From Legionellales bacterium (GTDB taxonomy: Bacteria; Pseudomonadota; Gammaproteobacteria; Comchoanobacterales; Comchoanobacteraceae), in assembly GCA_002691585.1 (NCBI GenBank), contig NZIM01000017.1, positions 1 to 35,551 of the forward strand: 35,551 nucleotides of DNA, written 5' to 3'. Shown here in pieces: positions 9,181-17,803 of the stretch. Numbering within the stretch: the stretch's first letter is position 1; the number at the start of each line of letters is the position of its first letter. A program made the translations under genes and the position numbers. The notes beneath the pieces were generated by a model. The model was not told the DNA's origin. It did not search any database and saw only the letters and a list, made by a program, of their open reading frames with translations.

Positions 9181-10995
9181 ATGTGCGGATATTACTTATC
9201 CCTTTCAAAACAGAAAATAAACCATGATTTAAAGAAGATAGAAGACACTTTAAAGTTGCGTGGCCCGGACTTTACCGGGATTTCCAGTGGAAAATATAAA
9301 GAGTTTTTTTACTCCGCCTTACATTGTAGGCTTTCAATCATAGATCTAACAACAAATAGTAATCAGCCCTGTTGTAATGAAAATGGAATCCTTGTTTTCA
9401 ATGGAGAAATATACAATTATCAAAAACTTCAGAAGCGATACAATTTAAAATTATGTAATAATGATACAGTGTCTGATACTAAAGTGCTATGGGCGCTGCT
9501 TGAAAAATTTGGTGTATCTATTCTTAGTGAACTCCAAGGAATGTTTTCTTTTGTATATTTGGACAAAAGAAATGCAAAAATAATTTTTTCTATTGATAAG
9601 TTTGGAGTAAAGCCACTTTTTTTCCGAAACAGTGCTGAGGAAATGGTTTTTTCATCAGATCCAAGGTGCGTGTCTCTATTTAATAAAAACGACATAAATC
9701 ATGAAGTTCGCGACCAATTTTTATCAAAGGGATGGATCAATCCTGGTAAGTCAATTTTCAAACACGTAGAGTCACTAATGCCAAGCAGTTATGGTATGAT
9801 TGATCTTTCAAATACTAAATGTGTGATTAAAAGATATGATATCCTGAAAACTAATTCTGTTAAAATTAGCTCAGTAAAAGAAACAGTGGATACCGACCAA
9901 TTAGAAGAAATATTAACTAAATCCATTAAGGCTCGTTATAAATCTGATGTACCTATCTGTTCCTTATTGAGTGGTGGAATAGATAGTGGACTAGGAATAG
10001 CCTTAGCGAAAAGGAATCTTAACGAAAACATTCAGACATACACATTTAAATTTGCCGAAAGTTCATACTCAGAGGCCGATCAAGCACGTGCCATTGCGGA
10101 AATTTATTCAGACAATCATAGAGAAATTTCTATTTCAGAGTTTGAGCTAGAAACTATTTGCAAAGACCTTATCGAGAAAATGGCAGAACCATTTGCTGAT
10201 GTCTCTGCAATACCTTTATTTAAATTGTTTAATGAAATTCGTAAAGATTTCAAAGTTGCGATGTCATATGATGGAGGGGATGAATTTTTTTATGGTTATC
10301 AAAAGTATATCAACATCAAAAAAATACAAAATTCTAAGTTTAGAATTCCGCTAAAATATAATCCATGGAAAATTCCACAGAGATTTTTTCCTTACCATTA
10401 CGCAAAGATTTATGGAGCTATTTCAAATAAACCTTCTGGGCTAGCTCTTAATTATCTCCATTTTCCAGGCTGGTACAAAATTTTAAAAAAAACAAATATT
10501 GCATCTGCTTATAAATATGACAATAAATTAGTTTCTATTGAAGAAATTCGAAATTTTGATATTGGTCACTATATGCATAAAAATATATTAAACAAAATAG
10601 ATTGTGTATCAATGTATTGTAGTGTCGAGGCTAGAGAACCTTTTTTGTCTCCTGAACTATACAACTTTGCTTCTAGCCTCGGCATTTCAGGAAATATAGA
10701 AGAAAAATTTGGTAAAGTTGCATTAAGACAGTTTGCTAAAAAATTTCTCCCGAGAGAAATTACAAATATGGAAAAAAAAGGTTTTTCGGTACCTATTAAT
10801 AAATGGTTACGAGGTCCATTAAAAAGCTTGGTAAGTACTAGTATGGAACAATCAAAATTAATTCCTGAACTTGACCAAAGTGAGGTAATTGAGGTCTGTA
10901 AAAGTTTCCTAAATTGTAGATATAATAACGGTAAGTTTATATGGGCTGTTATTGTTTACATTAGATGGCGATTAAAGAATGGCGAATTACATTGA
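9181..10995 (+). CDS. asnB: Asparagine synthase-like glutamine amidotransferase (AsnB family)
   Basis: N-terminal MCGYY (class II glutamine amidotransferase Cys), VFNGEIYNY, LLSGGIDSGL PP-loop, SYDGGDEFFYGY, VEAREPFLSPELY. Confidence 0.93.
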   Translation: MCGYYLSLSKQKINHDLKKIEDTLKLRGPDFTGISSGKYKEFFYSALHCRLSIIDLTTNSNQPCCNENGILVFNGEIYNYQKLQKRYNLKLCNNDTVSDTKVLWALLEKFGVSILSELQGMFSFVYLDKRNAKIIFSIDKFGVKPLFFRNSAEEMVFSSDPRCVSLFNKNDINHEVRDQFLSKGWINPGKSIFKHVESLMPSSYGMIDLSNTKCVIKRYDILKTNSVKISSVKETVDTDQLEEILTKSIKARYKSDVPICSLLSGGIDSGLGIALAKRNLNENIQTYTFKFAESSYSEADQARAIAEIYSDNHREISISEFELETICKDLIEKMAEPFADVSAIPLFKLFNEIRKDFKVAMSYDGGDEFFYGYQKYINIKKIQNSKFRIPLKYNPWKIPQRFFPYHYAKIYGAISNKPSGLALNYLHFPGWYKILKKTNIASAYKYDNKLVSIEEIRNFDIGHYMHKNILNKIDCVSMYCSVEAREPFLSPELYNFASSLGISGNIEEKFGKVALRQFAKKFLPREITNMEKKGFSVPINKWLRGPLKSLVSTSMEQSKLIPELDQSEVIEVCKSFLNCRYNNGKFIWAVIVYIRWRLKNGELH

Positions 10996-11771
10996 AAAAT
11001 TACATTAAGTACGTGCGTTATATGAAAACATTTCCGAATTTGGTACATTTATTTGATCTAATAAAAAGGGGTTGTTTTATAAGGATTGTTGGTAAGGATA
11101 CTTTTATTTCACAGTTTAAAATACGCCAAAAAATTAATGAGTTTTATCTTTTAAATAATTCCATTACCACAAATGAATTTTTGAGTAAAAAGGGTTGGAA
11201 TAAGCTTGAAATTAAAGAAAGTTTCAATCTAGAATTTTTAGAAGCCAAGGATCGGTTGTCTAAAGCAAAGTTTAAACTTGGGGGAGCTGCTAATCTTGAC
11301 CTTTTAGCAAGCGTTACATCTTCTTTGAAGCCAAAGAACATTTTAGAGACGGGAGTTGCACACGGATGGTCTAGCTTTGCGATACTAACTGTTGCAAAAG
11401 ATGCTATATTAACTTCAATTGATCTTCCTTATCTTGGATATAATAATGAAAAAGAGGTGGGCTTAGCTGTAAGTCCTAAAGATAAGAATAGATGGAAGTT
11501 ATTGAGAGGGCCGGATAAGTATTTTTTGAAAAAAATGCCTAAGCTTCATTTTTGTTTTGCACACTACGACTCCGACAAAAGTTTTAGTGGTATGAAGTCG
11601 AGCTTATTGGAAATGTGTAAATTAATAAAACCAGGTGGCCTAATTGTTGTTGATGATATTGGTGACACAGAAGCTTATTTAGTTGTTTGTGATATTATGG
11701 GATTAGAGCCGATTATTATCCGAGATAGTGAAGGGAAAAAATTTCAAGGGATCATAGAAATTGGGCATTGA
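10965..11771 (+). CDS. Class I SAM-dependent methyltransferase
   Basis: PKNILETGVAHGWSSFAIL, LTSIDLPY, LIKPGGLIVVDDIGD. Start ambiguous (ATG 10965 or TTG 10992). Confidence 0.75.
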   Translation: MAIKEWRITLKNYIKYVRYMKTFPNLVHLFDLIKRGCFIRIVGKDTFISQFKIRQKINEFYLLNNSITTNEFLSKKGWNKLEIKESFNLEFLEAKDRLSKAKFKLGGAANLDLLASVTSSLKPKNILETGVAHGWSSFAILTVAKDAILTSIDLPYLGYNNEKEVGLAVSPKDKNRWKLLRGPDKYFLKKMPKLHFCFAHYDSDKSFSGMKSSLLEMCKLIKPGGLIVVDDIGDTEAYLVVCDIMGLEPIIIRDSEGKKFQGIIEIGH

Positions 11772-12819
11772 TCTTTTGGTGCTGAAATTACCGCCTTGTT
11801 CAGGCGGCATGGAGAGGCAAGCATATTTACAGGCTAGGGAACTTTCAAAAAGTTTACCTGTTACAGTTTACTCCACAAGCAAAGATATAGAGTTATTTGA
11901 TAATGATAAAAGTATTACTTTTAAAAATATTAAGACTCAAAAAGGATTTGCGTTAAAAGAGCGATTAACTATTTTAATTTTCTGTAGTTATTTAATTTCT
12001 AGAAACAAAAATGAAATTTGTTATGTACATCAAAGTCATCTTCTTGCGTTATTTTTAGCATTATACTTAAGACTGAATCCAAATATTAAATTATTTATTA
12101 AAATTGCAAATTCTGGTTTTAAGTTTGATTTAAACATGCTAACTACGCGATACAAATTTCCAAAAAAAATTATTTCCAAAGTATTTTCTCACAAACGAAT
12201 TTCATTCTTGTGTTTGAATAGAGAGATTAGATCTCAACTTTTAGACTACGGTATTGAAAATGAAAAAATAATTGATTTTAGGAATGGAGTTCAAATTGGG
12301 CGTATGAAATATGAACTACAAAATAGTCAAAAAAGAAAAGAAGAATTTTTGTTTTTGGGTAGGTTAGAAAAAGTAAAAAATTTAGATTTTATTTTGAAGT
12401 GTGCTGAAAGATACAAAAACTATAATTTCACAATTGTAGGAGACGGGAATGAAAAGTACCGACTACTAAATATTATATCATCAAATAATATTAAAAATGT
12501 CATTATTTGTGGTGAAATACCCCAACAAGAGCTTAACTTTAATAATTATGGATGGCTAGTCTTGCCGTCCCTAGCTGAGGGAATGTCAAACGTTATGCTC
12601 GAAGCAAGCGCGAACAGCCTTGGTATAATATGTCAAGATATATCTGCTAATGACTTTATAAAATCAATAAATAACTACGTTATACCCTGCAGTAAATTTT
12701 TAAATGAAGGCGTCGATAGCTGCAATATTGATTTTAAAAGAGTACAGCGTAAGGAGTTTAAATTTTATTCAATTGAAAATGTGTGCAATAATTTATTAAA
12801 GATTATGAAACAAAAATGA
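11761..12819 (+). CDS. Glycosyltransferase family 4
   Basis: LPPCSGGMERQAYLQARELSKSLPVTVYS; EFLFLGRLEKVKNLDFILKCAE; LVLPSLAEGMSNVMLEASANSLGII. Confidence 0.85.
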   Translation: MGIDLLVLKLPPCSGGMERQAYLQARELSKSLPVTVYSTSKDIELFDNDKSITFKNIKTQKGFALKERLTILIFCSYLISRNKNEICYVHQSHLLALFLALYLRLNPNIKLFIKIANSGFKFDLNMLTTRYKFPKKIISKVFSHKRISFLCLNREIRSQLLDYGIENEKIIDFRNGVQIGRMKYELQNSQKRKEEFLFLGRLEKVKNLDFILKCAERYKNYNFTIVGDGNEKYRLLNIISSNNIKNVIICGEIPQQELNFNNYGWLVLPSLAEGMSNVMLEASANSLGIICQDISANDFIKSINNYVIPCSKFLNEGVDSCNIDFKRVQRKEFKFYSIENVCNNLLKIMKQK

Positions 12820-13628
12820 ATATATCATTTGTTATAGTCAATTACATGCAAGAGTCATATTTAGATAAAATGCTAAATTCGATTACGAATGTGTTTTCTA
12901 AAAATTTCAATATAACAATAGTAGTTGTAGATAATTCAAATTCAATCAATATATGTGATTTTTTTGAAACTCATATACAGCTGTCTAAACAAATAAAAAT
13001 TAAAATATTAAAAAATGATAATACGGGCTATCTTAATGGCCTGTCTTATGGTGCCAGACATATTCCAAGTTCCAATAACAATTTTGTCTTTTTATGTAAC
13101 CCAGATTTAGAGTTTCAAAAATGTGATTGGTTTGGAGTACTATCTTACTATAAGCAATCACGAGTACTTTTAGCACCGAAAATAGTTACTACAACAGGTA
13201 AAAATCAAAATCCAAACAGGGTGAGATCGTTTTCAAAATTAGAAATTTTTGCACAAGATTTAAGTACTATTAATTATAGGACCTATAAACTAATAACTAA
13301 TCTTAGGAAAGTGCTCAAAAAAATTAGATTATTGACAAGAACTAAATCCATTCAAACTGAAAAGAAGGAAATTTGGCTACCTCATGGTTCTTGTATCATA
13401 GTTGATTTCAAAACTTTAAAAGACAGCAAATTCTTCGCTGAAAACACTTTTTTGTGGGGAGAAGAAGTGATCATCGCAGAGAAAGCTCGCCGTCAGGGAG
13501 CAATTGTCTTATTTGAACCAAATTTAAAAGTATTCCATAATGAACACAGCTCAACAAACAAAATGTTAGGCAAAAGAAAATTTGAAATTTGGAGGAAAAG
13601 CTATTCAATCTATCGAACTTATTTCTAA
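12816..13628 (+). CDS. Glycosyltransferase family 2
   Basis: NISFVIVNYMQESYLDKMLNSI, IVVVDNSNS, NDNTGYLNGLSYGA, FLCNPDLEF, WLPHGSCIIVDF, LWGEEVIIAEKARRQGA. Confidence 0.88.
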   Translation: MNISFVIVNYMQESYLDKMLNSITNVFSKNFNITIVVVDNSNSINICDFFETHIQLSKQIKIKILKNDNTGYLNGLSYGARHIPSSNNNFVFLCNPDLEFQKCDWFGVLSYYKQSRVLLAPKIVTTTGKNQNPNRVRSFSKLEIFAQDLSTINYRTYKLITNLRKVLKKIRLLTRTKSIQTEKKEIWLPHGSCIIVDFKTLKDSKFFAENTFLWGEEVIIAEKARRQGAIVLFEPNLKVFHNEHSSTNKMLGKRKFEIWRKSYSIYRTYF

Positions 13629-14433
13629 AAGTTGTTTAAATAAGATACAAATTAAAATTTTTAACTTTTTGTTAGAGAGAGATTTTAACAATATATATTA
13701 CACAGCTAATTTCAATAATTATAGTAATACTGCACCTCTAATTGAAAGCGTGTGTGCCCGGTTAGGTAAACCTTTAATTATATTCTGTGATTCTGGATTC
13801 GTAATTCCACGTAATTATTTAAAGTTTAAAAATCTACTTTTCATCACCATTGATTGGAATGAAAAAACTGATGCAAGATTGTTTGCTAAAATTTTCAAAA
13901 TAATGCCTCATTTATTTTTTCCCAAAACTAAAGTAACCACATGGCTGGATTCCAATATTTCAATTAAAAAAGATGATGTTTCTCTATTATTTTTGCTCGA
14001 GGATTGTGATCTTGTATTGTTTAGGCACGACAAAAGAAATTCGGTAACAGAGGAGTATATGGATTGTTTGAACTTCAAAAAAGATTCCTCAAAAAAATTG
14101 GAGGAGTTTTCAAGGTTTCTAATTGATAATAAAGATCCTGGATTTTTGTGCCAAGGTAGAATTATATACAGAAAAACCAGTGTAAAAGTCCAAAAGTTTA
14201 ACGAAATATGGTGGGAGTATATACAAAAAGGCTCAATTCGAGACCAACTTTCTTTGCCGTATGCTATTAGTAAGTCAAATGTCTCTACAAATATTTTAGC
14301 CTCTTCGCGACTTTTGGAATTGTTTAGAATTTATTTTCATAATAAAATTTCATACAGTCATCGTAGTAAATCTATGAATTTTCTTTTATCGCTTCGAAAT
14401 ACAATTTTGAAAATGCGTGATTTTTTTAAATGA
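13582..14433 (+). CDS. DUF616-like (glycosyltransferase domain) protein
   Basis: LGKPLIIFCDSGF, FKIMPHLFFPKTKVTTWLDSNISIKKDD, CDLVLFRHDKRNSVTEE, LCQGRIIYRK, WWEYIQKGSIRDQLSLPYAI. Start uncertain (TTG 13582, or ATT 13603 behind GGAGG). Confidence 0.7.
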   Translation: MKFGGKAIQSIELISKSCLNKIQIKIFNFLLERDFNNIYYTANFNNYSNTAPLIESVCARLGKPLIIFCDSGFVIPRNYLKFKNLLFITIDWNEKTDARLFAKIFKIMPHLFFPKTKVTTWLDSNISIKKDDVSLLFLLEDCDLVLFRHDKRNSVTEEYMDCLNFKKDSSKKLEEFSRFLIDNKDPGFLCQGRIIYRKTSVKVQKFNEIWWEYIQKGSIRDQLSLPYAISKSNVSTNILASSRLLELFRIYFHNKISYSHRSKSMNFLLSLRNTILKMRDFFK

Positions 14434-15548
14434 TATTTTTAATTCTTACCTTAAGTCTGATACTGCCTTCATCTACCTTTTTATTAGCAACGGCTCAAAT
14501 GCTATTTGTGTTTATAGCTTCTATTTTTGTAAATAAAAAAATTAGAATCACCGAATATTATCTATTCCTTACACTAATTTTTTTATTTATTTTATTAGGC
14601 ATTTTACATTTTTTTTTTACGCAAGATGCGGAAGAGTTTGTTGATATAGTGAGGTTTATGCCACTATTATCATTTGTTTTAATAAGATCAAAGCTTAATG
14701 AGATAACGCTGGGGAAAGTATTTTTTTGTGTAAACTTAATAAATATTACAGCAGTTTATTTAGTTGAAAACAATTTATTAAGTAATTTTACTGAATTTCT
14801 TCATGCTAGAAATCTTGAAGAATCTTATGGAAGGCACTCAGGTATATTTGTAAATGTTTCTAATTTAGGTATCTATTCTCTAATGGGAATTGTGTTTTCA
14901 TTAAAAAAAATTGAAAAAAAAAATAGTTTACTAGACATGATTATTCTCATATCAAGCGGTTATCTACTATTGCTTTCAGGTAGCAAAACAGGGTTGATTT
15001 TAGCAGGTGGGTATCTTGCTTTTCAGGCATTTCGTAATATTATTTTAATACAAATCAATGTTATTTCTCTTTTGATAATTCCACTCATTAGTGGAATGAT
15101 TTATTATTGGGAAGAGGTTAAAAACAGTTTTTATGTCCTATACAAAATATCGACTATTTTAACTGGTGGAATTGCTTCTGCTTCTTCTGTTCAAGGTAGA
15201 TTTGATATTTGGTCAGGATATCTAACACTGATGTATGATAACGCTATGTACGTAATATTTGGATTGCCGTTAGCTATTGCAGAAACCTTTAGCACAACAT
15301 TTGATAGTGATATTATCTGGTTGTCAGTACGTTTTGGTTTTGTAGGGTTCTTTGTTTTTTTGTATTTTTGGGCAAAGCACTTAAAACGTACTCGCCACTT
15401 TTTATCATCCTCAATAATACTAGTTGCATCTTTCTTTGTTGGTATACTTGTTAGCTTTCAGCTGTGCCTTTTTGCTTTATGCCTTTTATATTATTTTGAA
15501 GAACGATCAAATGTAGACCAGCGAGAAGTCCAAATAGTCAGAGATTAA
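14430..15548 (+). CDS. Wzy-like O-antigen/polysaccharide polymerase (Wzy/WaaL superfamily)
   Basis: 372 aa, many hydrophobic helices; ARNLEESYGRHSGIFVNVSNLG, LLLLSGSKTGLIL, GRFDIWSGYLTLM; placement among glycosyltransferases. Confidence 0.7.
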   Translation: MIFLILTLSLILPSSTFLLATAQMLFVFIASIFVNKKIRITEYYLFLTLIFLFILLGILHFFFTQDAEEFVDIVRFMPLLSFVLIRSKLNEITLGKVFFCVNLINITAVYLVENNLLSNFTEFLHARNLEESYGRHSGIFVNVSNLGIYSLMGIVFSLKKIEKKNSLLDMIILISSGYLLLLSGSKTGLILAGGYLAFQAFRNIILIQINVISLLIIPLISGMIYYWEEVKNSFYVLYKISTILTGGIASASSVQGRFDIWSGYLTLMYDNAMYVIFGLPLAIAETFSTTFDSDIIWLSVRFGFVGFFVFLYFWAKHLKRTRHFLSSSIILVASFFVGILVSFQLCLFALCLLYYFEERSNVDQREVQIVRD

Positions 15549-15643
15549 TCAAAATGCTGAAGATTATACCTAAAAATTAGATTTTTATAAATTTTAGAGT
15601 ATCTTATCCTTTAGTTAAGTATTAGAAAAATGGAGTTAATTGA

Positions 15644-17791
15644 ATGAAACAATTACTACAAAATATGTCAGAAGGAACAATATCGCTTTTAGAATGCCCT
15701 GCTCCCCAGCTTTCAAACAACTCAATCAAAATATGTACCAAAGTTTCATTGATATCCTCAGGTACAGAAAGAATGTTAGTTGGGTTTGGCAAAGCATCAT
15801 ACATTGGAAAAATTAGACAGCAGCCAGAAAAAGTTAAAATGGTAGTAGATAAAATTGCAACCGACGGTATTACTCCGACACTTCAAGCTGTTCGATCCAA
15901 ACTGGCTAAACCAATGCCATTGGGTTACTCTAATGTCGGAGTAGTAGAAGAAGTGAGCGCGGGTATAACAGAATTTAAGGTTGGTGACCGTGTTGTCTCA
16001 AATGGTCCTCATTCTGACGTGGTTGTAGTAAAAAAAAATCTATGTGCACGTATTCCAGATAATGTAGATGATTCCTCTGCTGCGTTTACTGTTGTTGGAA
16101 GTATCGCATTACAAGGTGTGCGACTTGCAAACCCTTCATTAGGTGAAACGTTCGTTGTTTTCGGGGTTGGTCTTATAGGACTATTAACAGTTCAGTTGCT
16201 TCGAGCAAATGGATGTCGTGTTTTAGCAATTGATATTGATAACCAAAAACTTAAACTTGCGTCTCAGCTTGGAGCTGAAATATGTAACGCGTCTTCGGGC
16301 GAAGATGTTTTAGCGGCAGGATTGACTATGAGTCGTGGTAGAGGTGTTGATGGAGTAATAATAACTGCTGCGTCTAAATCTAATGATCTGATAAAAACAG
16401 CTGCACAAATGTGTAGAAAACGTGGTAGAATTATTTTAGTAGGCGTAGTTGGTCTAAATCTAAATAGAGCAGACTTTTATGAAAAGGAAATCTCCTTTCA
16501 AGTTAGTTGTTCATACGGTCCAGGCCGTTATGAACCCTCTTATGAACAAGATGGCCAAGATTATCCTATAGGTTTCGTTAGATGGACTGAGCAAAGGAAC
16601 TTCGAAGCTTTCTTAGATATGCTTTCAATGGGAACTGTAGATGTTAAGCCACTGATTTCAAATAGATTTAATTTTAATCAGGCTAATTTAGCATATGCTG
16701 AACTTGTAGAAAAAAATACTAGTTTAGGTATCTTACTTGATTATAATTCCAAGTTTTCTGAACGTCTATTGCAAAGTGTTCGATTAAAAAAAGAATTTTA
16801 TTTCTCGTCTGAAAGTCCAGTCGTAGGCTTTATTGGTGCGGGAAATTATGCATCCAGAATTCTTATTCCAATATTCAAAAATTTAGGTGCCCAGATGCAT
16901 ACAATAGTTTCAGAGAATGGAATTAATAGCGCAATTCATGGAACTCGATCTGGATTTGTCAATGCTTCTAGTGACCGTACCGTAATACTAAACGAAAAGT
17001 TAATAAATACCGTTGTTGTGGCAACCCAACACGACTCACATGCTGAATTAGTAGTACAGGCATTGGGAGCAGGAAAAAATGTTTGGGTTGAAAAACCTTT
17101 GGCTATTAATTTAAAGGAAATAGATATCATTGAAACTGCATTCAAAAATGCACATGATACATTTTCAAGATCAGGTAAAGGTCCGCAATTGATGGTAGGT
17201 TTTAACAGAAGGTTTGCACCACACATAAAAAAAATGTGTAGTCTACTCTCAACTTTAAAAACTGCTAAAACAGTAATAATTACGGTTAATGCAGGGTTTG
17301 TTGATGAAAAACATTGGACACAAGACACTGTTGTTGGTGGCGGAAGAATTATAGGTGAATGTTGTCATTTTATTGATTTAATGAGATTTTTAGTGGGTTA
17401 TAAAATAACCTCTATTTGTGGCCATGCAATGTCTTCTAGTTTTCAAGCAAAAAAAATGTTAGACAAATCATCAATAACTCTTGGGTTCGAAGACGGTTCA
17501 TTTGGTACAATTTTATATCTCGCAAATGGTGCTCCTAATTTTCCTAAAGAACGAATTGAAGTTTTCTCAGATGGCACTATTCTTCAACTAGATAATTTTA
17601 AAAAACTAAGAGGTTTCGGATGGAGAAACTTTAATAAAATGAATCTTTTTTCTCAAGATAAAGGACAAAATGCTGCTGTGCATGAGTTTATAAATGCATT
17701 GAAAACAGGAACTTCTGCCATACCGCCGGATCAAATATTTGAGGTAGCCCGAGCAACTATTCAAGCTAATGAAATTTTGCTTCAAAATTAA
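15644..17791 (+). CDS. Bi-domain oxidoreductase (zinc-type alcohol dehydrogenase/MDR + Gfo/Idh/MocA)
   Basis: 715 aa; N-terminal MDR domain (GYSNVGVVEEVSAGITEFKVGDRV, VFGVGLIGLLTVQLLRANGCRVLAIDID) and C-terminal Gfo/Idh domain (VGFIGAGNYASRILIPIF, VWVEKPLAINLKEID, MVGFNRRFAPH, GGRIIGECCHFIDLMRFLVG). Confidence 0.92.
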   Translation: MKQLLQNMSEGTISLLECPAPQLSNNSIKICTKVSLISSGTERMLVGFGKASYIGKIRQQPEKVKMVVDKIATDGITPTLQAVRSKLAKPMPLGYSNVGVVEEVSAGITEFKVGDRVVSNGPHSDVVVVKKNLCARIPDNVDDSSAAFTVVGSIALQGVRLANPSLGETFVVFGVGLIGLLTVQLLRANGCRVLAIDIDNQKLKLASQLGAEICNASSGEDVLAAGLTMSRGRGVDGVIITAASKSNDLIKTAAQMCRKRGRIILVGVVGLNLNRADFYEKEISFQVSCSYGPGRYEPSYEQDGQDYPIGFVRWTEQRNFEAFLDMLSMGTVDVKPLISNRFNFNQANLAYAELVEKNTSLGILLDYNSKFSERLLQSVRLKKEFYFSSESPVVGFIGAGNYASRILIPIFKNLGAQMHTIVSENGINSAIHGTRSGFVNASSDRTVILNEKLINTVVVATQHDSHAELVVQALGAGKNVWVEKPLAINLKEIDIIETAFKNAHDTFSRSGKGPQLMVGFNRRFAPHIKKMCSLLSTLKTAKTVIITVNAGFVDEKHWTQDTVVGGGRIIGECCHFIDLMRFLVGYKITSICGHAMSSSFQAKKMLDKSSITLGFEDGSFGTILYLANGAPNFPKERIEVFSDGTILQLDNFKKLRGFGWRNFNKMNLFSQDKGQNAAVHEFINALKTGTSAIPPDQIFEVARATIQANEILLQN

Positions 17792-17803
17792 TAGTATAGT
17801 TTA

